Shown: piece after piece, positions 8,971 to 17,016 of the stretch
Numbering within the stretch: position 1 is the stretch's first letter
Layout: each line of letters begins with the position of its first letter
Assembly (NCBI RefSeq): GCF_013055795.1
Contig: NZ_JABETO010000001.1
Coordinates: 360,620 to 424,619, forward strand
Direction: 5' to 3'
Length of the DNA: 64,000 nucleotides
Source: Streptomyces sp. I05A-00742
GTDB taxonomy: Bacteria; Actinomycetota; Actinomycetes; Streptomycetales; Streptomycetaceae
Translations under genes and position numbers: made by a program
The notes under the pieces: model-generated
Told to the model about the DNA's origin: nothing
Databases searched by the model: none
What the model saw: only the letters and a program-made list of their open reading frames with translations

Positions 8971-9240
8971 ATGACCGGGACGCTGAAGAAGACCGCCATC
9001 CTCGCCGCCTGCGTGGCCGCACTGACCGGCGCCGCGGCCGCCCTGCCCGCCGGCACCGCCCATGCCGACACCGGCAGCTGCTCCGCCACCCTGCCCGCCC
9101 GCACCAACGGCAACGCCGCCAACGACGTCGTCCAGCAGGGCAACGCGGCCGTCGGCGCGGTCGCCGACCTGGTCACGTGCACCGTCAACCAGGGCAACAA
9201 GGGCCTCAACGGCGCCGACGACGAACTGGACCTGGGCTGA
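8971..9240 (+). CDS. Small secreted protein with one cysteine pair
   Basis: An 89-residue precursor starting MTGTLKKTAILAACVAALTG, with a clear signal peptide ending near AHA-DTG (about residue 32). The mature form is only about 57 residues. It has two cysteines (GSCSATL and LVTCTVNQG) that could form one disulfide, is Asn/Gly-rich, and ends in an acidic tail DDELDLG. GGAGAG lies just before the ATG. It follows the glycine-rich secreted gene on the same strand, so they may be co-transcribed. No family is recognised; it is not a chaplin or rodlin by sequence. Confidence 0.78.
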   Translation: MTGTLKKTAILAACVAALTGAAAALPAGTAHADTGSCSATLPARTNGNAANDVVQQGNAAVGAVADLVTCTVNQGNKGLNGADDELDLG

Positions 9241-10190
9241 TCGCCGCCCCCCACCGCCGCACGCACCGCCGGCCGGGCGTGCGGCCGTGGGGAGCGGTGA
9301 GCTCCGGGCCGTCGAGCGCCACCGGCGTCCCGGGAGAACGCGGAAACCGCCCCCGACTTCCGCCCGAACGGGCCGATGGCCGGCGTCGAGTCACCGCCGA
9401 CGGTGCAGGCCTTCCGGGCCGGGCAGGCCGAGCCGTCCGCATCCAAGGGGCAGTCGGCCGCCGTCGTCGAAGACGGCCTGCGCGCGCCGGCGGGTCCGTG
9501 CGGAGTGGGTCAGCCTGAACACGGTGCTCAGCGCGGCGGCCCGGCTGCCGTTGCGCACGACCAGGGGCCGCCCCAGTTCGTTCCTCTGGTCCCTCCAACT
9601 CGGCCGGGCACGTGTTGACTTCGGCCTCCATCGCGGCGGTCGGCATACGCCATGCGCCCGCACGAGCAATCCCGTCGAGCTGGTACCCGGCGCGTATCCG
9701 GCGTGCCCTGCACTCCCGTTCTGTGGCCCTTGCGCGACCCGCGCGTCGTGGAACGCCTCGACGTGGACGAGTAGGACGGCGAGGAAGGGGTCGCACAGCT
9801 GGTGAGGGCGCCCCATGAATGCGCTTATGTGCCCCTTGGGTGGACCTGTTCAGAGTGCTGGCAATTGTCTTTGCTGTAAGTGTGCAAAAACCTTCATGTG
9901 CCGCGTACCGGGCCGGGCGCGAGGCCCGCTCCCGTCCGCGGGCCGGCGGGTGACATGGCGTACCGGGCGCCCGGCGTCCGAGAGCGGAGCGTGGCGATGA
10001 CCGTGCCGCGGGGGACCGCAGTCGCGTCCGCGGGAGCGAGGTTGCCGAGGTGGCCGGGGTGGCCGGGACCGGTACTCGCTCCGGCGCATGAAGAGGTGTC
10101 GGCGTGTGCTGGGGAGATGCGTGCGTTCCTGGGGGAGGAGACCTTGCCTCCTGCCCGGAGAGCCCCGGCCACCGCGCGGGGGAAGGCGAG
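9241..10190. other. 950-base gap without a recognised gene
   Basis: Several open frames exist on both strands, including a 542-codon antisense frame running into the terpene genes. None has a family signature, signal peptide or convincing ribosome site. Around 9740-9780 one plus-strand frame reads LRDPRVVERLDVDE before a stop, which looks gene-like and could be a decayed C-terminus. The stretch 9845-9900 is locally A/T-richer than its surroundings and is a plausible place for the terpene-cluster promoter, but I could not assign hexamers. Confidence 0.45.
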
Positions 10191-11270
10191 ATGACCGCGG
10201 GCGTTGCCGCGCTGCCGGGCGCGGCTGCCGTGCGCAGACGGGTCACCGCCGTGCTCGACGGCTTCCTGGAGCGCAAGGCCGGTACCGCCGCGAAGCTGCG
10301 GATGCCCGAGGAGCTGACCGGGTGTCTGCGTGATCTCCTGGCCGCAGGCGGGAAGCGGTTGAGGCCCCTGCTGTGTGTGAGCGGCTGGCAGGCCGCCGGC
10401 GGCCAGGGCACTCCCGGGACGCTGATCAGGGTCGCGGCGTCACTGGAGATGTTCCACGCCTTCTGCCTCATCCACGACGACGTCATGGACAACAGCGCCC
10501 GCCGCCGCGGCGCCCCCACCGTCCACCGCCGCCTCGCGCGGCACCACGCGCACGGTCGCACTGCCACCGCCGCCCGGCACGTCGGAACCAGCGGCGCGAT
10601 CCTCGTCGGCGACCTCGCCCTGGCCTGGTCGGACGAACTCCTGCAAGCCGCCGGCCTCACTCCCCGCCAACTCGGCGCGGTCCTGCCGCTGATCAACGAC
10701 ATGCGCGGCGAGGTGATGTACGGCCAGTACCTGGACGTCACCGCCGCCGGCCGCCCCACCGCGGATGTCGAGCAGGCGCTGCGCATCGTGCGGTACAAGA
10801 CCGCCAAGTACACCGTGGAACGCCCCCTGCACATCGGCGCTGCCCTCGCCGGCGCCCCGCTCGCCGTGCGCGAGGCGCTGACCGCCTACGCCCTGCCCGT
10901 CGGGGAGGCGTTCCAGCTGCGCGACGACCTCCTCGGCGTCTTCGGGACCCCCGAGGTGACCGGGAAGCCGTCGCTGGACGATCTGCGCGAGGGCAAGCAC
11001 ACCGTCCTGGTCGCTCTCGCGCTCCAACGGGCCGATGCCCGCCGGCGACGTGTCCTGCGCACCCTGCTCGGCGCCCCTCGTCTGGACGAGGCGGGGGCCG
11101 ACCGCATCCGTGAGGTGTTCATCGCCACCGGCGCCCGGGACGAGGTGGAAGAGATGATCAGCGCCTTCCAGGCGCGGGCGCTCCGCGTACTGGAGACCGC
11201 GCCCTTCCCGTCCCGTGCCATCGCCCACCTGCGGCTGCTCGCCGACGCCGCCACGGTGAGGGCCTCATGA
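10191..11270 (+). CDS. Polyprenyl (probably geranylgeranyl) diphosphate synthase
   Basis: A 359-residue trans-prenyltransferase that condenses IPP with an allylic diphosphate. GGKRLRP lies at residues 53-59, the first Asp-rich motif DDVMD at 96-100, RRRGAPTVHRR follows, and the second motif is RDDLLGVFG at about 244-252 followed by TGKP. Actinobacterial GGPP synthases share this last pattern. The ATG at 10191 follows GGAAGGCGAG; an upstream in-frame ATG at 10104 adds an unrelated-looking leader. It heads a run of P450, class II cyclase and class I terpene synthase genes, so its likely job is to supply GGPP. Product length is inferred from context, not read directly. Confidence 0.88.
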   Translation: MTAGVAALPGAAAVRRRVTAVLDGFLERKAGTAAKLRMPEELTGCLRDLLAAGGKRLRPLLCVSGWQAAGGQGTPGTLIRVAASLEMFHAFCLIHDDVMDNSARRRGAPTVHRRLARHHAHGRTATAARHVGTSGAILVGDLALAWSDELLQAAGLTPRQLGAVLPLINDMRGEVMYGQYLDVTAAGRPTADVEQALRIVRYKTAKYTVERPLHIGAALAGAPLAVREALTAYALPVGEAFQLRDDLLGVFGTPEVTGKPSLDDLREGKHTVLVALALQRADARRRRVLRTLLGAPRLDEAGADRIREVFIATGARDEVEEMISAFQARALRVLETAPFPSRAIAHLRLLADAATVRAS

Positions 11271-11368
11271 ACCCGCCCTTGCCACCTGAGGCCACGGGCG
11301 CGACCTGCCGAGGCGGCTCAGCCTCTCCGCATGACGACCGCCAACAGGTTCAATCACCAGGAGCCGAT

Positions 11369-12745
11369 GTGAAGTACCCCAGTCCCATCCCTTCCGCCGC
11401 CGGCGGTCTGCCGCTGCTGGGCCACCTGATCCCGTTGCTGCGCGACCCCCTGGGGTTCCTCACTCGCCTGCCCGAAGACGGAGACCTAGTGCGGGTCCGT
11501 GTGGGCCCGCTGCAGGTGCTCGTGGTGTGCTCCCCGGATCTCATGGGCGAAGTCCTGCGCGATGACCGGACCTTCGACAAAGGCGGACCGGTCTTCGACC
11601 GGGTCCGGGAGTTCGCCGGCAACGGTCTGGGAACCTGTCCGCACGATGAGCACCGCCGTCAGCGGCGCCTGCTCCAGCCCGCCTTCCACCCCGCCAGGCT
11701 CCCCGGCTATGCCCCGGCCATCACCGCCCGGACCGTCGAGGCAACCGGATCCTGGCAGGACGGCCAGATCCTCGACGTGTTCGCCGTCATGCAGGAGCTC
11801 TCGGCCAGGATCACGGCCGACACACTCTTCTCGACCGCCACGCCGCCCGAGGTGCTCAGCCAAGCCCTCGGCGACGTCAACACCCTTCTCAACGCCATTC
11901 CCGTGCGGATGGCGACACCGCGGCTGCTGGACCGGTTGCCCACCCGCGGCAACCGCCGCTACCACCAGGCGCGAGCCCGTCTGCCCCGTACCCTCCAGCA
12001 CATCGTCACCGAACGCCGGGCCGCCGGCACCGATCACGGCGATCTGCTGTCGATGCTCCTGACCGCCTGCGACCCCGACTCCGGGCCCGCCGAACAGAAG
12101 CTGACCGACGAGGAGATCATCGATCAGGTCGTCACGTTCTTTCTCGGGGGCGCCGATACGTCCGCATCCGTCCTGGCCTCGGCGCTGCACCTGCTGGGGC
12201 AGCACCCCGAGATCGAGAAACGGCTGCACACCGAGGTCGACGCCGTCCTGGACGGCCGCCCGGCCACCCACGCCGACCTGCCGCACCTGGAGCTGACCGA
12301 CCGCGTCCTCACCGAGACCCTGCGCCTGTGGCCTCCCGGCTGGATCTTCACCCGCACCTGCACGGCCGACACCCACCTGGGCCGATACGCGGTCCCCGCA
12401 GGGACGTCCATCGTCTGCAGCCCCTATCCCCTCCACCGCCAGGCCGATCTGTATCCCGACCCCGACCGCTTCGACCCGGACCGGTGGGCACCCGACCACC
12501 CCTGTCCACCCCGGCGCGCGGCGTTCATCCCCTTCGGCGGAGGAGCCCGCAAGTGCATCGGGGACCGGTTCAGCACCACCGAGATGGTGCTCGCCCTGGC
12601 AACCATCGTCGGCCGGTGGCGCCTTGAGCCCCTCCCCGGTACGCCCGTCCGCCCCACCCTCGGCCTCGCACTGCACCCCGGCGGGCTGCGGATGCGAGCC
12701 GTCGCCCGGATACCGGCCGGCACCGAAAGCCCGGTGAACAGCTAG
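11369..12745 (+). CDS. Cytochrome P450 of the diterpene cluster
   Basis: It has the I-helix motif FFLGGADTSAS, the K-helix ETLRLWPP (E-x-x-R), a YPDPDRFDPDRW meander and the heme loop FIPFGGGARKCIG with the cysteine ligand. It is therefore a complete P450 that should hydroxylate or otherwise oxidise the terpene. I prefer the GTG at 11369 (458 residues): AGGAG lies 5 nt upstream and the protein then starts with the usual Pro-rich PSPIPSAAGGLPLLGHL. An ATG at 11267 overlaps the preceding stop (ATGA) and would add a 34-residue low-complexity leader. No ferredoxin gene is adjacent, so electrons must come from elsewhere. Confidence 0.88.
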   Translation: MKYPSPIPSAAGGLPLLGHLIPLLRDPLGFLTRLPEDGDLVRVRVGPLQVLVVCSPDLMGEVLRDDRTFDKGGPVFDRVREFAGNGLGTCPHDEHRRQRRLLQPAFHPARLPGYAPAITARTVEATGSWQDGQILDVFAVMQELSARITADTLFSTATPPEVLSQALGDVNTLLNAIPVRMATPRLLDRLPTRGNRRYHQARARLPRTLQHIVTERRAAGTDHGDLLSMLLTACDPDSGPAEQKLTDEEIIDQVVTFFLGGADTSASVLASALHLLGQHPEIEKRLHTEVDAVLDGRPATHADLPHLELTDRVLTETLRLWPPGWIFTRTCTADTHLGRYAVPAGTSIVCSPYPLHRQADLYPDPDRFDPDRWAPDHPCPPRRAAFIPFGGGARKCIGDRFSTTEMVLALATIVGRWRLEPLPGTPVRPTLGLALHPGGLRMRAVARIPAGTESPVNS

Positions 12746-12893
12746 CCGCGGCAGTGACGCCGGTCCGCGGCCGAGGCGGCAGACGATCCCGGTGAAGTCG
12801 CTGATCCCGCGGCGGCCCTGGGCCCCGTTCCCGAACTCCCGGGCGCCGCAACGAGCGTGAGCCTCGCCCTACTTCCATGATCCTGGAGGAATC

Positions 12894-14384
12894 ATGGCAG
12901 GTGCGTTCCCGCAGCTGGATGAGCTGTCTCCTTCGGTGTACGACGTCGCAGCGGTGTCCCTGGCCGAGGGCCCGCAGCAGCCGGCGTGCGTGCAGTGGCT
13001 CACCGAGCACCGCACGACCCCCACCTCCTGGGGTGTTCCTCCCGAGGTCAACTGGTACGACTGCTATCTGTCGACCTACGCCGCCGCCCTCGCCCTGTAC
13101 AACGCGGGCCGGCGCTCCCTGGCCGAGCCCGCTCTGTCGGCACTGGCTGCGCTGGTTCCCCCGGATCCCACCGGTGTGCTGGAGACCCTGACCTTCGGCG
13201 GCCTCGTGGACGCCCTGGACCGGTTGTGCGTTCAACGCGGCTGGCCGGTGCCCCGGCACCCCGGCCCCGTGGCCGCCGTCGTCGGCCGTGAGCGCGCCAA
13301 GTGGCGCCGGATGCGCACCTGGGACCGTTTCCTCGACCCGGACCGGTCCATCGCCGGCTACTGCGCCGAACGCGTCTACGGGGACGAGACCATCGACGCC
13401 GGCGCCTTCCTGGAAGCCTTTCAGGCTCCCAACGGATCCGTGTCCAACGCTCCAGGCGCTTCGGCCTTCTTCTTCCTCGAAGCGCAGCGCCGCGGCAAGG
13501 GCGTGCCGCCCGAGCGCATCGACCGCCTGCGTCACTACCTGCACACCTGCCCCGTTCCTGTCGGCTACCTGGACTGGGTTCCCCACTTCACCACCGCGTG
13601 GTCGATCATGTTCGAGGACGCGGCGGGATCCGCACCTGCCCCGGACCCGGCGGCGCTGGACGCGCTCTGCGTGGATCTGGCCCACCCGTCCGGTCTGCTC
13701 TGCACGGTCAGCACCCTGGGCGGAGGACTCACCGTCCCCGGCGACAGCGACAGCACGGCCTGCGCCATGCTCGCCGCACGGATCATGGGCCGGAAGGTTC
13801 CCGACTCCTCCCGCCTCGACCCGCTCTACGCACCTTCCCAGGGGTGCTACCGCACCTTCCTGTTCGAGCACGACCCGTCGATCACCACCAACATCCATAT
13901 GGCCGCCGTACTCGCCCTCGACGGACGCCACGACCGCCTGACGCGGGTGCTGCGCTGGCTGAACCAGGCGGTCGGCGAAGGCCGGACGCTGTGCAAATGG
14001 CACCTGTCCCCGGCCTACACGCACGGTGAGCTTGCCCGGGTCACCGCGGGTATCGACCACCCCTTGGCGGCCCCCCTCTGCATCCAGGCCGTGGGAAGTC
14101 TGCTGGCCACACAGAACGCGGACGGCGGATGGGGGCTGCACAACTCCACAGCCGAGGAGACCGGTTACGCCGTCCACGGCCTGGCCACCGCGGCCCACAG
14201 CCACGGCCCCGCCTGCACCGCCAGGACGACTGACGCCCTCGGCGCCGCCCATACCTACCTCACCATCCACCGGCCCCGGGAGACGGCCCTGTGGCTCGGC
14301 AAAACGCTGTACTGCCTGCGCCCCCTCGTGCCCGTGCTGCACCGCACCGCCCTCGCACGGATCGAACAACTCGCCCTGCCGTGA
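12894..14384 (+). CDS. Class II diterpene cyclase with DSDS in place of DXDD
   Basis: A 496-residue protein of the squalene-hopene/copalyl diphosphate cyclase superfamily (beta-gamma alpha-barrel repeats). It should protonate and cyclise GGPP to a labdane-type bicyclic diphosphate. A QW-type motif QNADGGWG lies at 407-414 and EETGYAVHGL follows. The acid motif region is GGGLTVPGDSDSTAC, so residues 284-287 are D-S-D-S. The middle Asp (286), the general acid, is kept, but the usual fourth Asp is Ser. GGAGGA precedes the ATG by 3 nt. Gene order resembles the Streptomyces cyslabdan/raimonol-type clusters (from memory). The exact product cannot be predicted. Confidence 0.85.
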   Translation: MAGAFPQLDELSPSVYDVAAVSLAEGPQQPACVQWLTEHRTTPTSWGVPPEVNWYDCYLSTYAAALALYNAGRRSLAEPALSALAALVPPDPTGVLETLTFGGLVDALDRLCVQRGWPVPRHPGPVAAVVGRERAKWRRMRTWDRFLDPDRSIAGYCAERVYGDETIDAGAFLEAFQAPNGSVSNAPGASAFFFLEAQRRGKGVPPERIDRLRHYLHTCPVPVGYLDWVPHFTTAWSIMFEDAAGSAPAPDPAALDALCVDLAHPSGLLCTVSTLGGGLTVPGDSDSTACAMLAARIMGRKVPDSSRLDPLYAPSQGCYRTFLFEHDPSITTNIHMAAVLALDGRHDRLTRVLRWLNQAVGEGRTLCKWHLSPAYTHGELARVTAGIDHPLAAPLCIQAVGSLLATQNADGGWGLHNSTAEETGYAVHGLATAAHSHGPACTARTTDALGAAHTYLTIHRPRETALWLGKTLYCLRPLVPVLHRTALARIEQLALP

Positions 14385-14401
14385 CTCGCCGAGGAGGACC
14401 A

Positions 14402-15463
14402 GTGGACCCCTACGACTTCACGATCCCCGCCGGAACCGTCTTCCGGATCCCCGAGATCCGCACCAGCCTTCCGGAAGCCTGCCACCCGCGCTGCGCCGAA
14501 CTCGACGAGCGCGCTCACACCTTCTCCAGGCCCTACCTCGTGGACTACTTCGGCGACGAGGACCGAGCCGACCGCTTCCTTGCGCAAGGGCACGCCCATT
14601 ACGCCTGCCTCGGCTATCCCCATGTCCTTGAGGACCGGGCACAGGCCGTCGCCAATTCGATCCTCCCGGCCACGCTGCTCGACGACACCTTCAGCAAGCC
14701 TGGCCTCCAGGGCAATCTGACCGCCCTCAAGGAACACCATGCCCAGTGGAGCGCGGTATTCGCCGGCGAGCGTCCACCACCGGAAGCCGACGCGGCCTAC
14801 CACTTCGTGTACGACTCCATCGAGGCATGCGCGCCCTACGCATCTACCGCTGTTGCCCGACGCCTCCGCGACGGCTGGCAAGACGCGGCGGACGCCTTCC
14901 TGGACGAGGCCGTCCACCGCCACCACAACCACACGACCGACCTCGCCGCCTACGCCGAACGGCGCGTGAGGGTTCACTTCCGCACATGGGCATGCGCCCT
15001 GCTCGAATTCTCCCTCGGCATCGACCTGGGCCCTCTGGCCGACCACCCGCTGGTCCGGTCCGCCCAGCACTACGCCATCTGGCACCTGGCACTGGCCAAC
15101 GACTGCTACTCACTCGTCAAGGAACTCAGCGCCCATGAAGCGACGAACACGATCATCGAGCTGATGCGGCACGACCGGCTCGACCTGCAAACCGCGGTCG
15201 ACAAGGTCGCCGGGCTGGTTCACCGAACCGAGCGGGACTATGTGCGCGTACGCGACGAAATCCGCAGCACATTCGGCGACCGATCCGACGTGGCCGCCTA
15301 CGCGGACGGACTCGGCTTCTTCATCACCGGAAACCTCCGCATCATGCAGAGCTCCAGCCGGTACCACGGCCTCGACCACGACGGCAGCCGAGTGCTCCCC
15401 GGCCCGGTGACCATCACGTACATGCCCACCGTCCACACACCCCGGGGGGAATTCCCCTGCTGA
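14402..15463 (+). CDS. Class I terpene synthase
   Basis: A 353-residue bacterial terpene synthase starting at a GTG (VDPYDFTIPAG) with GAGGAGG 8 nt upstream, 17 nt after the cyclase stop. The metal-binding motif is LLDDTFSK (Asp94, Asp95), shorter in acidic residues than the usual DDxxD/E. The NSE triad is complete, NDCYSLVKE (Asn233, Ser237, Glu241), and an RY pair (SSSRYHG) occurs near the C-terminus. It presumably ionises the diphosphate made by the class II enzyme to give a hydrocarbon or, with water, an alcohol. Coupling of the two cyclases is inferred from adjacency. Confidence 0.87.
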   Translation: MDPYDFTIPAGTVFRIPEIRTSLPEACHPRCAELDERAHTFSRPYLVDYFGDEDRADRFLAQGHAHYACLGYPHVLEDRAQAVANSILPATLLDDTFSKPGLQGNLTALKEHHAQWSAVFAGERPPPEADAAYHFVYDSIEACAPYASTAVARRLRDGWQDAADAFLDEAVHRHHNHTTDLAAYAERRVRVHFRTWACALLEFSLGIDLGPLADHPLVRSAQHYAIWHLALANDCYSLVKELSAHEATNTIIELMRHDRLDLQTAVDKVAGLVHRTERDYVRVRDEIRSTFGDRSDVAAYADGLGFFITGNLRIMQSSSRYHGLDHDGSRVLPGPVTITYMPTVHTPRGEFPC

Positions 15464-15491
15464 GCACCCGGCGAGGCGTCGTGAGACGTGC

Positions 15492-15725
15492 TCAGAGGTT
15501 GTCGAAGTCGCCCTTTATGACGCCTCCCTTGAACGCTTCCCACTCGCGGGCGTCGAAGAACAAGGGGTCCCGGTCGGGGTTCTTCGAGTCCCGCACGGCG
15601 ACGCCGCCGCCGGGTAGTCCCGCCAATTCGAAGCAGTCACCGTTGTTCGCGGTGAGGCTGCTCTTCTGCCAGCGCAGTGTCGAAACGTCTGTCGAGTAGA
15701 GGTCTGCCTTATCGGCTGCGCTCAT
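15492..15725 (-). CDS. DUF397 protein (second of pair)
   Basis: A 77-residue protein with the DUF397 pattern: RWQKSSLTANNGDCFELAGL, then VAVRDSKNPDRDPLFFD and EWEAFKGGV. Its ATG overlaps the stop of the preceding DUF397 gene (ATGA at 15725-15722), and GGAGG sits 8 nt upstream. DUF397 proteins are partners of XRE-DUF5753 regulators in Streptomyces, as in whiJ- and abaA-like loci, where they may modulate DNA binding. Here two differ in sequence and may compete for the same regulator. Confidence 0.88.
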   Translation of the reverse strand: MSAADKADLYSTDVSTLRWQKSSLTANNGDCFELAGLPGGGVAVRDSKNPDRDPLFFDAREWEAFKGGVIKGDFDNL

Positions 15726-15964
15726 CGAGGAAATGCCTCCCCTGGAGTGGTGTGCGATGTCGCGATGACATCCACGAATGCCTGCCAAGTAGCGGCTGTG
15801 AAGGTGAGAGTGGTGCGGCGGTCAGGGTCCTTGGTGTCGCGGACGGCATGTACGGAGGTGCTGAGGGTTGTGTGCTCCAGGCAATTGTTGTCGCGCCCGC
15901 TGTAACTGCTGGTGTGCCACTGGGCGGGCAACTTCGGTATCACTGCAAGGTCTGCGGAAGTCAT
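15722..15964 (-). CDS. DUF397 protein (first of pair)
   Basis: An 80-residue protein starting MTSADLAVIPKLPAQWHTSS, with the DUF397 core YSGRDNNCLEH and HAVRDTKDPDRRTTLTFTA, then WQAFVDVI. Its ATG overlaps the stop of the XRE gene (ATGA at 15964-15961), and its own stop overlaps the next DUF397 start. The three genes are thus one translationally coupled operon read XRE, DUF397, DUF397. It is only moderately similar to its neighbour, so the duplication is not recent. Confidence 0.88.
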   Translation of the reverse strand: MTSADLAVIPKLPAQWHTSSYSGRDNNCLEHTTLSTSVHAVRDTKDPDRRTTLTFTAATWQAFVDVIATSHTTPGEAFPR

Positions 15965-16800
15965 TTGCGGTATTCCTCGATGAGTCCTTGGATGAACTTT
16001 CGGGACGCTGAAGGTGCCAGCGCTGCTGCGGTGAGTTCTTCCCAGGCGCGGGAATAGTCTTGAACTGTGCTCTCCTGCTCCAGCAATGTTCCACCGTTGA
16101 GGTGCTCCAGCCACACCACGTTCATGGATGACGTGCCACGGAACGTGTACAGCCCGAAGGGCGGGTATTGGTTCAGGGGAAGCCTGGCTTTGAGCGGCAG
16201 CACTTGGATGGTGACGTTGGGGCGCAGGGATGCCTCGCTGAGCAGAGTCAACTGCTCAATTGCGACGTGTCGGTCGCCCGACAGTCGATGAAGGGCCGGC
16301 TCATCGATGACGGCACGCAGGCGGAACCCCAAGTGGTCGTCCAGGAGGCGCTTGCGCGCCATGCGGGTCTCCACGAGCATTTCAGCTTGTTCCTTGGACT
16401 GGGAGTAGGAGAACATCTCCCTCATGTATCCCTCGCTCTGAAGGATGCCTGGAACCAGCATGGACTCGTACTCGCGAATCAGCGAGGAATCCGCCTCCAG
16501 CGTCAGGTAGTCCCTCAACGTGTCGTGGATCAGGGGTCCTTGCGCGGACCACCAGTCCACCTTGTGCACGTCGCGTGCCAGTTGCTTGATGCGTTCACGG
16601 AACCGCTCATCGTCAACCCCGTACAGGTCGAGCAGCGTGCACAGGTCGGCGGGTCGTACACCTCGTTCACCGTTCTCGATCTTGGAGATCTTCGGCTGCC
16701 CACAGCTCAAGTGCTCGGCGACCTGAAGGGTGCTGAGCTTGCTGGCTTTGCGGAGAGAACGGAGCTCGTTGCCGAGCCGCTTGCTCCTCATCGTGGGCAT
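15961..16800 (-). CDS. XRE-family regulator with DUF5753 (WhiJ-like)
   Basis: A 279-residue protein with an N-terminal helix-turn-helix at about residues 9-60 (LRSLRKASKLSTLQVAEHLS, CGQPKISKIENGERGVRP). A DUF5753 domain covers about 95-275 (YESMLVPGILQSEGYMREMF, RLLDDHLGFRLRAVIDEP, LPLNQYPPFGLYTF). This architecture is that of Streptomyces WhiJ-type regulators, which affect development and antibiotic production. The chosen start is ATG 16800 (MPTMRSKR); upstream in-frame ATGs at 16815 and further give a non-family leader. It is divergent from an ATP-binding protein gene, the usual third partner. Confidence 0.88.
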   Translation of the reverse strand: MPTMRSKRLGNELRSLRKASKLSTLQVAEHLSCGQPKISKIENGERGVRPADLCTLLDLYGVDDERFRERIKQLARDVHKVDWWSAQGPLIHDTLRDYLTLEADSSLIREYESMLVPGILQSEGYMREMFSYSQSKEQAEMLVETRMARKRLLDDHLGFRLRAVIDEPALHRLSGDRHVAIEQLTLLSEASLRPNVTIQVLPLKARLPLNQYPPFGLYTFRGTSSMNVVWLEHLNGGTLLEQESTVQDYSRAWEELTAAALAPSASRKFIQGLIEEYRK

Positions 16801-17016
16801 GCTCCTCTGTTCCATGGCTGCATGATGGCCCATTCGCAGGGCCCTCTGAGGTGGCATATGCCAAGTCCACTCTGGGGGTGTATGCCTTCTGAGGGAAGAC
16901 TTGCCCAAGCGCCTCCCGGCAGTCCACTATGACCGTCATCACACAGCGCACCCGAGGTGTGACCCATTGCCCACCCGTGCCTGGCGCGCTGCGCGCGCCC
17001 GTGCCTTGGAGACGCC

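Noticed and set aside
9206..10834. A 542-codon minus-strand frame over the terpene-cluster start
   Set aside because: It runs antisense through the polyprenyl synthase, is rich in Arg/Ala/Pro/Ser and has no conserved motif.
11267..11368. ATG at 11267 overlapping the synthase stop as the P450 start
   Set aside because: The added 34 residues are low-complexity and the GTG at 11369 has a better ribosome site and the usual P450 N-terminus. The overlap start remains possible.
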